This document shows, piece by piece, positions 40,205 through 54,358 of a DNA stretch of 64,000 bases. Source of the stretch: Gordionus sp. m RMFG-2023. Its lineage: Eukaryota; Nematomorpha; Gordioida; Chordodea; Parachordodidae. The position numbers were made by a program, and so were the translations under genes. The notes below the pieces were generated by a model. That model did no database searches. It had not been told where the DNA came from and saw nothing but the letters and a program-made list of their open reading frames with translations. Where the stretch lies: contig NC_088778.1 in NCBI RefSeq assembly GCF_954871325.1, positions 18,379,666 to 18,443,665 on the forward strand. Direction: 5' to 3'. How positions within the stretch are numbered: position 1 is the stretch's first letter; every line of letters starts with the position of its first letter.

Positions 40205-43200
40205 TCTATATATTTAATACTAATACTAACCCTAAATCTAACACTAACCATAACCATAACTTTAACTCTTTAACCCTAACCCTAACCCAATGATTTAACC
40301 ATTAATATCCCTTGATTTTTTTATATTTTTAAAATCCCTTGAAAGGATTTTATTATATTTTCACGTGATTAGCATTTTTACGTATGTTTCACATATATAT
40401 ATAAAAAACACTTTAATATATACTTTATGAACTTAAAAAAATAATTTAAAAATATTCTTATTATATTCTATATATTTAATACTAATATTAACCCTAAATC
40501 TAACACTAACCCTAACCCTAACCCTAACACTAACCCTAACCCTAACCTTAACTCTCTAACCATAACCCTAACCCAATGATTTAACCATTAATATCCCTTG
40601 AGTTTTTTTATATTTTTAAAATCCCTTGTAAGGGATTTATTATATTTTCGCGTGATAAGCATTTTTACGTATGTTTCAAATATATATATAAAAAACACTT
40701 TAATATATACTTTATGAACTTATAAAAATAATTTTAAAATAATCTTTATATATTCTATATATTTAATACTAATACTAACCCTAAATCTAACACTAACCAT
40801 AACCATAACCTTAACTCTTTAACCCTAACCCTATCCCAAAGATTTAACCATTAATATCCCTAGATTTTTTTATATTTTTAAAATCCCTTGAAAGGATTTT
40901 ATTATATTTTCACGTGATAAGCATTTTTACTAATGTTTTACATATATATATAAAAAACACTTTAATATATACTTTATGAACTTAAAAAAATAATTTTAAA
41001 ATAATCTTATTATATTCTATATATTTAATACTAATACTAACCCTAAATCTAACACTAACCCTAACCATAACCTTAACTCTTTAACCCTAACCCAATGATT
41101 TAACCATTAATATCCCTTGATTTTTTTATATTTTTAAAATCCCTTGAAAGGATTTTATTATATTTTCACGTGATAAGCATTTTTACTAATGTTTCACATA
41201 TATATTTAAAAAACACTTTAATATATACTTTATGAACTTAAAAAAATAACTTTAAAATAATCTTATTATATTCTATATATTTAATACTAATACTAACCCT
41301 AAATCTAACACTAACCCTAACCATAACCTTAACTCTTTAACCCTTACCCTAACCCAATGATTTAACCATTAATATCCCTTGAGTTTTTTTATATTTTTAA
41401 AATCCCTTGAAAGAATTTTATTATATTTTAACGTGATAAGCATTTTTACGTATGTTTCACATATATATATAAAAAACTCTTTAATATATACTTTATGAAC
41501 TTATAAAAATAATTTTAAAATAATCTTATTATATTCTATATATTTAATACTAATATTAACCCTAAATCTAACACTAACCATAACCATAACTTTAACTCTC
41601 TAACCCTAACCCTAACCCAATGATTTAACCATTAATATCCCTTGAGTTTTTTTATATTTTTATAATCCCTTGTAAGGGATTTATTATATTTTCACGTGAT
41701 AAGCATTTTTACGTATGTTTTACATATATATATAAAAAACACTTTTATATATACATTATGAACTTAAAAAAATAATTTTAAAATATTCTTATTATATTCT
41801 ATATATTTAATACTAATACTAACCCTAAATCTAACACTAACCCTAACCCTAACCTTAACTCTCTAACCATAACCCTAACCCAATGATTTAACCATTAATA
41901 TCCCTTGAGTTTTTTTATATTTTTAAAATCCCTTGTAAGGGATTTATTATATTTTCGCGTGATAATCATTTTTACGTATGTTTCAAATATATATATAAAA
42001 AACACTTTAATATATACTTTATGAACTTATAAAAATAATTTTAAAATAATCTTTATATATTCTATATATTTAATACTAATACTAACCCTAAATCTAACAC
42101 TAACCATAACCATAACCTTAACTCTTTAACCCTAACCCTATCCCAATGATTTAACCATTAATATCCCTAGATTTTTTTATATTTTTAAAATCCCTTGAAA
42201 GGATTTTATTATATTTTCACGTGATTAGCATTTTTACGTATGTTTCACATATATATATATAAAACACTTTAATATATACTTTATGAACTTAAAAAAATAA
42301 TTTTAAAATATTCTTATTATATTCTATATATTTAATACTAATACTAACCCTAAATCTAACACTAACCCTAACCCTAACCCTAACACTAACCCTAACCCTA
42401 ACCTTAACTCTCTAACCCTAACCCTAACCCAATGATTTAACCATTAATATCCCTTGATTTTTTTATATTTTTAAAATCCCTTGAAAGGATTTTATTATAT
42501 TTTCACGTGATTAGCATTTTTACGTATGTTTCACATATATATATAAAAAACACTTTAATATATACTTTATGAACTTAAAAAAATAATTTTAAAATATTCT
42601 TATTATATTCTATATATTTAATACTAATACTAACCCTAAATCTAACACTAACCCTAACCCTAACCCTAACACTAACCATAACCATAACTTTAACTCTTTA
42701 ACCCTAACCCTAACCCAATGATTTAACCATTAATATCTCTTGATTTTTTTATATTTTTAAAATCCCTTGAAAGGATTTTATTATATTTTCACGTGATAAG
42801 CATTTTTACGTATGTTTCACATATATATATATAAAAAACTTTAATATATACTTTATGAACTTAAAAAAATAATTTTAAAATATTCTTATAATATTCTATA
42901 TATTTAATACTAATACTAACCCTAAATCTAACACTAACCATAACCATAACTTTAACTCTTTAACCCTAACCCTAAATCAATGATTTAACCATTAATATCT
43001 CTTGATTTTTTTATATTTTTAAAATCCCTTGAAAGGATTTTATTATATTTTCACGTGATTAGCATTTTTACGTATGTTTCACATATATATATAAAAAACA
43101 CTTTAATATATACTTTATGAACTTAAAAAAATAATTTAAAAATATTCTTATTATATTCTATATATTTAATACTAATACTAACCCTAAATCTAACACTAAC

Positions 43201-45293
43201 CCTAACCCTAACCCTAACACTAACCCTAACCCTAACCTTAACTCTCTAACCCTAACCCTAACCCAATGATTTAACCATTAATATCCCTTGAGTTTTTTTA
43301 TATTTTTAAAATCCCTTGTAAGGGATTTATTATATTTTCGCGTGATAAGCATTTTTACGTATGTTTCAAATATATATATAAAAAACACTTTAATATATAC
43401 TTTATGAACTTATAAAAATAATTTTAAAATAATCTTTATATATTCTATATATTTAATACTAATACTAACCCTAAATCTAACACTAACCATAACCATAACC
43501 TTAACTCTTTAACCCTAACCCTAACCCAATGATTTAACCATTAATATCCCTAGATTTTTTTATATTTTTAAAATCCCTTGAAAGGATTTTATTATATTTT
43601 CACGTGATAAGCATTTTTACTAATGTTTCACATATATATATAAAAAACACTTTAATATATACTTTATGAACTTAAAAAAATAATTTTAAAATAATCTTAT
43701 TATATTCTATATATTTAATACTAATACTAACCCTAAATCTAACACTAACCCTAACCATAACCTTAACTCTTTAACCCTAACCCAATGATTTAACCATTAA
43801 TATCCCTTGATTTTTTTATATTTTTAAAATCCCTTGAAAGGATTTTATTATATTTTCACGTGATAAGCATTTTTACTAATGTTTCACATATATATATAAA
43901 AAACACTTTAATATATACTTTATGAACTTAAAAAAATAACTTTAAAATAATCTTATTATATTCTATATATTTAATACTAATACTAACCCTAAATCTAACA
44001 CTAACCCTAACCATAACCTTAACTCTTTAACCCTTACCCTAACCCAATGATTTAACCATTAATATCCCTTGAGTTTTTTTATATTTTTAAAATCCCTTGA
44101 AAGAATTTTATTATATTTTAACGTGATAAGCATTTTTACGTATGTTTCACATATATATATAAAAAACTCTTTAATATATACTTTATGAACTTATAAAAAT
44201 AATTTTAAAATAATCTTATTATATTCTATATATTTAATACTAATATTAACCCTAAATCTAACACTAACCATAACCATAACTTTAACTCTCTAACCCTAAC
44301 CCTAACCCAATGATTTAACCATTAATATCCCTTGAGTTTTTTTATATTTTTAAAATCCCTTGTAAGGGATTTATTATATTTTCACGTGATAAGCATTTTT
44401 ACGTATGTTTTACATATATATATAAAAAACACTTTTATATATACATTATGAACTTAAAAAAATAATTTTAAAATATTCTTATTATATTCTATATATTTAA
44501 TACTAATACTAACCCTAAATCTAACACTAACCCTAACCCTAACACTAACCGTAACCCTAACCTTAAATCTCTAACCCTAACCCTAACCCAATGATTTAAC
44601 CATTAATATCCCTTGAGTTTTTTTATATTTTTAAAATCCCTTGAAAGGATTTTATTATATTTTAACGTGATAAGCATTTTTACGTATGTTTCACATATAT
44701 ATATAAAAAACTCTTTAATATATACTTTATGAACTTAAAGAAATAATTTTAAAATATTCTTATTATATTCTATATATTTAATACTATTACTAACCCTAAA
44801 TCTAACACTAACCCTAACCCTAACCTTAACTCTCTAACCCTAACCCTAACACAATGATTTAACCCTTAATATCTCTTGAGTTTTTTTATATTTTTAAAAT
44901 CCCTTGTAAGGGATTTATTATATTTTCGCGTGATAAGCATTTTTACGTATGTTTCAAATATTTATATAAAAAACACTTTAATATATACTTTATGAACTTA
45001 TAAAAATAATTTTAAAATAATCTTATTATATTCTATATATTTAATACTAATATTAACCCTAAATCTAACACTAACCATAACCATAACTTTAACTCTTTAA
45101 CCCTAACCCTAACCCAATGATTTAACCATTAATATCCCTTGATTTTTTTATATTTTTAAAATCCCTTGAAAGGATTTTATTATATTTTCACGTGATTAGC
45201 ATTTTTACGTATGTTTCACATATATATATAAAAAACACTTTAATATATACTTTATGAACTTAAAAAAATAATTTAAAAATATTCTTATTATAT
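40205..45293 (+). repeat. HOR region 7 (19 monomers) with a ten-monomer 2690-bp repeat
   Basis: Anchors: 40205, 40467, 40754, 41016, 41272, 41535, 41798, 42061, 42323, 42609, 42895, 43157, 43444, 43706, 43962, 44225, 44488, 44769, 45032. Monomers 40467 to 41798 recur 2690 bp later at 43157 to 44488. Shared markers are CCCTTACCCTAACCC (about 41340 and 44030) and TAATATTAACCC (about 41549 and 44239). Differences include the T-to-A change near 41660 (TTTTTATAATCCC) and CCGTAA near 44550. The second copy breaks off after 44488, where a longer 281-bp monomer replaces the 263-bp one. Confidence 0.82.
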
Positions 45294-46622
45294 TCTATAT
45301 ATTTAATACTAATACTAACCCTAAATCTAACACTAACCCTAACCCTAACCCTAACACTAACCCTAACCCTAACCTTAACTCTCTAACCCTAACCCTAACC
45401 CAATGATTTAACCATTAATATCCCTTGAGTTTTTTTATATTTTTAAAATCCCTTGTAAGGGATTTATTATATTTTCGCGTGATAAGCATTTTTACGTATG
45501 TTTCAAATATATATATAAAAAACACTTTAATATATACTTTATGAACTTATAAAAATAATTTTAAAATAATATTTATATATTCTATATATTTAATACTAAT
45601 ACTAACCCTAAATCTAACACTAACCATAACCATAACCTTAACTCTTTAACCCTAACCCTACCCAATGATTTAACCATTAATATCCCTAGATTTTTTTATA
45701 TTTTTAAAATCCCTTGAAAGGATTTTATTATATTTTCACGTGATAAGCATTTTTACTAATGTTTCACATATATATATAAAAAACACTTTAATATATACTT
45801 TATGAACTTAAAAAAATAATTTTAAAATAATCTTATTATATTCTATATATTTAATACTAATACTAACCCTAAATCTAACACTAAACCTAACCATAACCTT
45901 AACTCTTTAACCCTAACCCAATGATTTAACCATTAATATCCTTTGATTTTTTTATATTTTTAAAATCCCTTGAAAGGATTTTATTATATTTTCACGTGAT
46001 AAGCATTTTTACGTATGTTTCACATATATATATAAAAAACAGTTTAATATATACTTTATGAACTTAAAAAAATAATTTTAAAATATTCTTTTTATATTCT
46101 ATATATTTAATACTATTACTAACCCTAAATCTAACACTAACCCTAACCCTAACCTTAACTCTCTAACCCTAACCCTAACACAATGATTTAACCCTTAATA
46201 TCTCTTGAGTTTTTTTATATTTTTAAAATCCCTTGTAAGGGATTTATTATATTTTCACGTGATAAGCATTTTTACGTATGTTTCAAATATTTATATAAAA
46301 AACACTTTAATATATACTTTATGAACTTATAAAAATAATTTTAAAATAATCTTATTATATTCTATATATTTAATACTAATATTAACCCTAAATCTAACAC
46401 TAACCATAACCATAACTTTAACTCTTTAACCCTAACTCTAACCCAATGATTTAACCATTAATATCCCTTGATTTTTTTATATTTTTAAAATCCCTTGAAA
46501 GGATTTTATTATATTTTCACGTGATTAGCATTTTTACGTATGTTTCACATATATATATAAAAAACACTTTAATATATACTTTATGAACTTAAAAAAATAA
46601 TTTTAAAATATTCTTATTATAT

Positions 46623-46899
46623 TCTATATATTTAATACTAATACTAACCCCACTAACCCTAACCCTAACCCTAACACTAACCATAACCATAACTTTAACT
46701 CTTTAACCCTAACCCTAACCCAATGATTTAACCATTAATATCTCTTGATTTTTTTATATTTTTAAAATCCCTTGAAAGGATTTTATTATATTTTCACGTG
46801 ATTAGCATTTTTACGTTTGTTTCACATATATATATAAAAAACACTTTAATATATACTTTATGAACTTAAAAAAATAATTTAAAAATATTCTTATTATAT
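46623..46899 (+). repeat. Monomer with CTAACCCCACTAA junction (277 bp)
   Basis: The expected CCCTAAATCTAACACTAACCC reduces to CCCCACTAACCC, a local loss of about 9 bases that leaves the 6-bp ladder. The same junction is present at 51147 (283 bp, one more CCCTAA) and 63021 (277 bp), so the three copies descend from one event and the 51147 copy later gained a hexamer. Confidence 0.85.
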
Positions 46900-48777
46900 T
46901 CTATATATTTAATACTAATACTAACCCTAAATCTAACACTAACCCTAACCCTAACCCTAACACTAACCCTAACCCTAACCTTAACTCTCTAACCCTAACT
47001 CTAACCCAATGATTTAACCATTAATATCCCTTGAGTTTTTTTATATTTTTAAAATCCCTTGTAAGGGATTTATTATATTTTCGCGTGATAAGCATTTTTA
47101 CGTATGTTTCAAATATATATATAAAAAACACTTTAATATATACTTTATGAACTTATAAAAATAATTTTAAAATAATCTTATTATATTCTATATATTTAAT
47201 ACTAATACTAACCCTAAATCTAACACTAACCATAACCATAACCTTAACTCTTTAACCCTAACCCTAACCCAATGATTTAACCATTAATATCCCTAGATTT
47301 TTTTATATTTTTAAAATCCCTTGAAAGGATTTTATTATATTTTCACGTGATAATCATTTTTACTAATGTTTCACATATATATATAAAAAACACTTTAATA
47401 TATACTTTATGAACTTAAAAAAATAATTTTAAAATAATCTTATTATATTCTATATATTTAATACTAATACTAACCCTAAATCTAACACTAACCCTAACCA
47501 TAACCTTAACTCTTTAACCCTAACCCAATGATTTAACCATTAATATCCCTTGATTTTTTTATATTTTTAAAATCCCTTGAAAGGATTTTATTATATTTTC
47601 ACGTGATAAGCATTTTTACGTATGTTTCACATATATATATAAAAAACACTTTAATATATACTTTATGAACTTAAAAAAAAAATTTTAAAATATTCTTATT
47701 ATATTCTATATATTTAATACTATTACTAACCCTAAATCTAACACTAACCCTAACCCTAACCCTAACACTAACCCTAACCCTAACCTTAACTCTCTAACCC
47801 TAACCCTAACCCAATGATTTAACCCTTAATATCTCTTGAGTTTTTTTATATTTTTAAAATTCCTTGTAAGGGATTTATTATATTTTCGCGTGATAAGCAT
47901 TTTTACGTATGTTTCACATATATATATAAAAAACACTTTAATATATACTTTATGAACTTATAAAAATAATTTTAAAATAATCTTATTATATTCTATATAT
48001 TTAATACTAATACTAACCCTAAATCTAACACTAACCCTAACCATAACTTTAACTCTTTAACCCTAACCCTAACCCAATGATTTAACCATTAATATCCCTA
48101 GATTTTTTTATATTTTTAAAATCCCTTGAAAGGATTTTATTATATTTTCACGTGATAAGCATTTTTACTAATGTTTCACATATATATATAAAAAACACTT
48201 TAATATATACTTTATGAACTTAAAAAAATAACTTTAAAATAATCTTATTATATTCTATATATTTAATACTAATACTAACCCTAAATCTAACACTAACCCT
48301 AACCATAACCTTAACTCTTTAACCCTAACCCTAACCCAATGATTTAACCATTAATATCCCTTGATTTTTTTATATTTTTAAAATCCCTTGAAAGGATTTT
48401 ATTATATTTTCACGTGATAAGCATTTTTACGTATGTTTCACATATATATATAAAAAAAACTTTAATATATACTTTATGAACTTAAAAAAATAATTTTAAA
48501 ATATTCTTATAATATTCTATATATTTAATACTAATACTAACCCTAAATCTAACACTAACCATAACCATAACTTTAACTCTTTAACCCTAACCCTAACCCA
48601 ATGATTTAACCATTAATATCCCTTGATTTTTTTATATTTTTAAAATCCCTTGAAAGGATTTTATTATATTTTCACGTGATTAGCATTTTTACATATGTTT
48701 CACATATATATATAAAAAACACTTTAATATATACTTTATGAACTTAAAAAAATAATTTTAAAATATTCTTATTATAT

Positions 48778-49042
48778 TCTATATATTTAATACTAATACT
48801 AACCCTAAATCTAACACTAACCCTAACCCTAACACTAACCCTAACCCTAACCTTAACTCTCTAACCCTAACCCTAACCCAATGATTTAACCATTAATATC
48901 CCTTGAGTTTTTTTATATTTTTAAAATCCCTTATTTTCACGTGATAAGCATTTTTACGTATGTTTTACATATATATATAAAAAACACTTTTATATATACA
49001 TTATGAACTTAAAAAAATAATTTTAAATTATTCTTATTATAT
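48778..49042 (+). repeat. Monomer with 16-bp deletion removing half the palindrome (265 bp)
   Basis: CCCTT is joined directly to ATTTTCACGTG (about 48928), removing 16 bp that normally hold the right arm of the palindrome and the TTATTAT spacer. The rest is a 281-bp class c ending (GTTTTACAT, TACATT). An identical deletion at 54094-54358 marks common descent; monomers lacking the palindrome are otherwise not seen. Confidence 0.85.
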
Positions 49043-49585
49043 TCTATATATTTAATACTAATACTAACCCTAAATCTAACACTAACCCTAACCCTAACAC
49101 TAACCCTAACCCTAACCTTAACTCTCTAACCCTAACCCTAACCCAATGATTTAACCATTAATATCCCTTGAGTTTTTTTATATTTTTAAAATCCCTTGAA
49201 AGGATTTTATTATATTTTCACGTGATAAGCATTTTTACTAATGTTTCACATATATATATAAAAAACACTTTAATATATACTTTATGAACTTAAAAAAATA
49301 ACTTTAAAATAATCTTATTATATTCTATATATTTAATACTAATACTAACCCTAAATCTAACACTAACCCTAACCATAACCTTAACTCTTTAACCCTAACC
49401 CTAACCCAATGATTTAACCATTAATATCCCTTGATTTTTTTATATTTTTAAAATCCCTTGAAAGGATTTTATTATATTTTCACGTGATAAGCATTTTTAC
49501 GTATGTTTCACATATATATATAAAAAAAACTTTAATATATACTTTATGAACTTAAAAAAATAATTTTAAAATATTCTTATAATAT

Positions 49586-49847
49586 TCTATATATTTAATA
49601 CTAATACTAACCCTAAATCTAACACTAACCATAACCATAACTTTAACTCTTTAACCCTAACCCTAACCCAATGATTTAACCATTAATATCCCTTGATTTT
49701 TTTATATTTTTAAAATCCCTTGAAAGGATTTTATTATATTTTCGCGTGATAAGCATTTTTACGTATGTTTCAAATATATATATAAAAAACACTTTAATAT
49801 ATACTTTATGAACTTATAAAAATAATTTTAAAATAATCTTTATATAT
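49586..49847 (+). repeat. Hybrid monomer with switch at the CACGTG position
   Basis: Class b 5' half (CCATAA CCATAA CTTTAA, CTTGAT, CTTGAAAGG) joined to a CGCGTG/GATAAGC/CAAATATATATA ending, followed by the AATCTTTATATATTC boundary. Its counterpart at 54902 has the same composition. The exchange point lies between the palindrome and the E-box position. Confidence 0.7.
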
Positions 49848-51180
49848 TCTATATATTTAATACTAATACTAACCCTAAATCTAACACTAACCATAACCAT
49901 AACCTTAACTCTTTAACCCTAACCCTAACCCAATGATTTAACCATTAATATCCCTAGATTTTTTTATATTTTTAAAATCCCTTGAAAGGATTTTATTATA
50001 TTTTCACGTGATAAGCATTTTTACTAATGTTTCACATATATATATAAAAAACACTTTAATATATACTTTATGAACTTAAAAAAATAATTTTAAAATAATC
50101 TTATTATATTCTATATATTTTATACTAATACTAACCCTAAATCTAACACTAACCCTAACCATAACCTTAACTCTTTAACCCTAACCCAATGATTTAACCA
50201 TTAATATCCCTTGATTTTTTTATATTTTTAAAATCCCTTGAAAGGATTTTATTATATTTTCACGTGATAAGCATTTTTACGTATGTTTCACATATATATA
50301 TAAAAAACACTTTAATATATACTTTATGAACTTAAAAAAATAATTTTAAAATAATCTTATTATATTCTATATATTTAATACTAATACTAACCCTAAATCT
50401 AACACTAAACCTAACCATAACCTTAACTCTTTAACCCTAACCCAATGATTTAACCATTAATATCCTTTGATTTTTTTATATTTTTAAAATCCCTTGAAAG
50501 GATTTTATTATATTTTCACGTGATAAGCATTTTTACGTATGTTTCACATATATATATAAAAAACAGTTTAATATATACTTTATGAACTTAAAAAAATAAT
50601 TTTAAAATATTCTTTTTATATTCTATATATTTAATACTATTACTAACCCTAAATCTAACACTAACCCTAACCCTAACCTTAACTCTCTAACCCTAACCCT
50701 AACACAATGATTTAACCCTTAATATCTCTTGAGTTTTTTTATATTTTTAAAATCCCTTGTAAGGGATTTATTATATTTTCACGTGATAAGCATTTTTACG
50801 TATGTTTCAAATATTTATATAAAAAACACTTTAATATATACTTTATGAACTTATAAAAATAATTTTAAAATAATCTTATTATATTCTATATATTTAATAC
50901 TAATATTAACCCTAAATCTAACACTAACCATAACCATAACTTTAACTCTTTAACCCTAACTCTAACCCAATGATTTAACCATTAATATCCCTTGATTTTT
51001 TTATATTTTTAAAATCCCTTGAAAGGATTTTATTATATTTTCACGTGATTAGCATTTTTACGTATGTTTCACATATATATATAAAAAACACTTTAATATA
51101 TACTTTATGAACTTAAAAAAATAATTTTAAAATATTCTTATTATATTCTATATATTTAATACTAATACTAACCCCACTAA

Positions 51181-51201
51181 CCCTAACCCTAACCCTAACC
51201 C
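51181..51201 (-). other. Canonical G-quadruplex motif created by a hexamer gain
   Basis: Four adjacent CCC-TAA runs in the 283-bp monomer at 51147. The sister copies at 46623 and 63021 have three runs, so a single 6-bp expansion created the four-run motif. Confidence 0.7.
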
Positions 51202-52521
51202 TAACACTAACCATAACCATAACTTTAACTCTTTAACCCTAACCCTAACCCAATGATTTAACCATTAATATCTCTTAATTTTTTTATATTTTTAAAATCC
51301 CTTGAAAGGATTTTATTATATTTTCACGTGATTAGCATTTTTACGTTTGTTTCACATATATATATAAAAAACACTTTAATATATACTTTATGAACTTAAA
51401 AAAATAATTTAAAAATATTCTTATTATATTCTATATATTTAATACTAATACTAACCCTAAATCTAACACTAACCCTAACCCTAACCCTAACACTAACCCT
51501 AACCCTAACCTTAACTCTCTAACCCTAACTCTAACCCAATGATTTAACCATTAATATCCCTTGAGTTTTTTTATATTTTTAAAATCCCTTGTAAGGGATT
51601 TATTATATTTTCGCGTGATAAGCATTTTTACGTATGTTTCAAATATATATATAAAAAACACTTTAATATATACTTTATGAACTTATAAAAATAATTTTAA
51701 AATAATCTTATTATATTCTATATATTTAATACTAATACTAACCCTAAATCTAACACTAACCATAACCATAACCTTAACTCTTTAACCCTAACCCTAACCC
51801 AATGATTTAACCATTAATATCCCTAGATTTTTTTATATTTTTAAAATCCCTTGAAAGGATTTTATTATATTTTCACGTGATAAGCATTTTTACTAATGTT
51901 TCACATATATATATAAAAAACACTTTAATATATACTTTATGAACTTAAAAAAATAATTTTAAAATAATCTTATTATATTCTATATATTTAATACTAATAC
52001 TAACCCTAAATCTAACACTAACCCTAACCATAACCTTAACTCTTTAACCCTAACCCAATGATTTAACCATTAATATCCCTTGATTTTTTTATATTTTTAA
52101 AATCCCTTGAAAGGATTTTATTATATTTTCACGTGATAAGCATTTTTACGTATGTTTCACATATATATATAAAAAACACTTTAATATATACTTTATGAAC
52201 TTAAAAAAATAATTTTAAAATATTCTTATTATATTCTATATATTTAATACTATTACTAACCCTAAATCTAACACTAACCCTAACCCTAACCCTAACACTA
52301 ACCCTAACCCTAACCTTAACTCTCTAACCCTAACCCTAACCCAATGATTTAACCCTTAATATCTCTTGAGTTTTTTTATATTTTTAAAATTCCTTGTAAG
52401 GGATTTATTATATTTTCGCGTGATAAGCATTTTTACGTATGTTTCACATATATATATAAAAAACACTTTAATATATACTTTATGAACTTATAAAAATAAT
52501 TTTAAAATAATCTTATTATAT

Positions 52522-54093
52522 TCTATATATTTAATACTAATACTAACCCTAAATCTAACACTAACCCTAACCATAACCTTAACTCTTTAACCCTAACCCT
52601 AACCCAATGATTTAACCATTAATATCCCTAGATTTTTTTATATTTTTAAAATCCCTTGAAAGGATTTTATTATATTTTCACGTGATAAGCATTTTTACTA
52701 ATGTTTCACATATATATATAAAAAACACTTTAATATATACTTTATGAACTTAAAAAAATAACTTTAAAATAATCTTATTATATTCTATATATTTAATACT
52801 AATACTAACCCTAAATCTAACACTAACCCTAACCATAACCTTAACTCTTTAACCCTAACCCTAACCCAATGATTTAACTATTAATATCCCTTGATTTTTT
52901 TATATTTTTAAAATCCCTTGAAAGGATTTTATTATATTTTCACGTGATAAGCATTTTTACGTATGTTTCACATATATATATAAAAAAAACTTTAATATAT
53001 ACTTTATGAACTTAAAAAAATAATTTTAAAATATTCTTATAATATTCTATATATTTAATACTAATACTAACCCTAAATCTAACACTAACCATAACCATAA
53101 CTTTAACTCTTTAACCCTAACCCTAACCCAATGATTTAACCATTAATATCCCTTGATTTTTTTATATTTTTAAAATCCCTTGAAAGGATTTTATTATATT
53201 TTCACGTGATTAGCATTTTTACATATGTTTCACATATATATATAAAAAACACTTTAATATATACTTTATGAACTTAAAAAAATAATTTTAAAATATTCTT
53301 ATAATATTCTATATATTTAATACTAATACTAACCCTAAATCTAACACTAACCATAACCATAACTTTAACTCTTTAACCCTAACCCTAACCCAATGATTTA
53401 ACCATTAATATCCCTAGATTTTTTTATATTTTTAAAATCCCTTGAAAGGATTTTATTATATTTTCACGTGATAAGCATTTTTACTAATGTTTCACATATA
53501 TATATAAAAAACACTTTAATATATACTTTATGAACTTAAAAAAATAACTTTAAAATAATCTTATTATATTCTATATATTTAATACTAATACTAACCCTAA
53601 ATCTAACACTAACCCTAACCATAACCTTAACTCTTTAACCCTAACCCTAACCCAATGATTTAACCATTAATATCCCTTGATTTTTTTATATTTTTAAAAT
53701 CCCTTGAAAGGATTTTATTATATTTTCACGTGATAAGCATTTTTACGTATGTTTCACATATATATATAAAAAAAACTTTAATATATACTTTATGAACTTA
53801 AAAAAATAATTTTAAAATATTCTTATAATATTCTATATATTTAATACTAATACTAACCCTAAATCTAACACTAACCATAACCATAACTTTAACTCTTTAA
53901 CCCTAACCCTAACCCAATGATTTAACCATTAATATCCCTTGATTTTTTTATATTTTTAAAATCCCTTGAAAGGATTTTATTATATTTTCACGTGATTAGC
54001 ATTTTTACATATGTTTCACATATATATATAAAAAACACTTTAATATATACTTTATGAACTTAAAAAAATAATTTTAAAATATTCTTATTATAT
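52522..54093 (+). repeat. Three-monomer (786-bp) internal tandem duplication
   Basis: 52522-53307 and 53308-54093 are each three 262-bp monomers with the same series of states: CCCTAGATTT with ACTAATG; then CACGTG with the AAAAAAAAC tract; then ATAATATTC with ACATATGTTTCAC. Region 8 has this trio once (47992-48777). The monomer at 53308 is itself a hybrid at the join: a CCATAA CCATAA start with a CCCTAGATTT end. This is a clear example of local unequal exchange after HOR duplication. Confidence 0.85.
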
Positions 54094-54358
54094 TCTATAT
54101 ATTTAATACTAATACTAACCCTAAATCTAACACTAACCCTAACCCTAACACTAACCCTAACCCTAACCTTAACTCTCTAACCCTAACCCTAACCCAATGA
54201 TTTAACCATTAATATCCCTTGAGTTTTTTTATATTTTTAAAATCCCTTATTTTCACGTGATAAGCATTTTTACGTATGTTTTACATATATATATAAAAAA
54301 CACTTTTATATATACATTATGAACTTAAAAAAATAATTTTAAAATATTCTTATTATAT
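54094..54358 (+). repeat. Second copy of the 16-bp-deleted monomer (265 bp)
   Basis: Same CCCTTATTTTCACGTG join as 48778-49042, at about 54244. It lies 5316 bp downstream of the first, which is 4524 (HOR offset) plus 786 (the internal duplication) plus 6 (the extra hexamer at 51147). The arithmetic closes exactly and supports the reconstruction. Confidence 0.85.

Larger units (their letters stand above)
45294..50621 (+). repeat. HOR region 8 (20 monomers); 17-monomer 4524-bp HOR from 46098
   Basis: Anchors: 45294, 45581, 45842, 46098, 46361, 46623, 46900, 47187, 47449, 47705, 47992, 48254, 48516, 48778, 49043, 49324, 49586, 49848, 50110, 50366. The unit 46098-50621 is followed directly by a longer version from 50622. 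Marker states are TATTCTTTTTATATTC before 46098, 50622, 55682 and 62496, TAACCCCACTAACCC, ACGTTTGTTTCAC, ACATATGTTTCAC and the 16-bp deletion in the 265-bp monomer. The stretch 45294-46899 (1606 bp) recurs at 61692-63297 with identical spacings, including CCCTACCCAATG. Confidence 0.85.
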
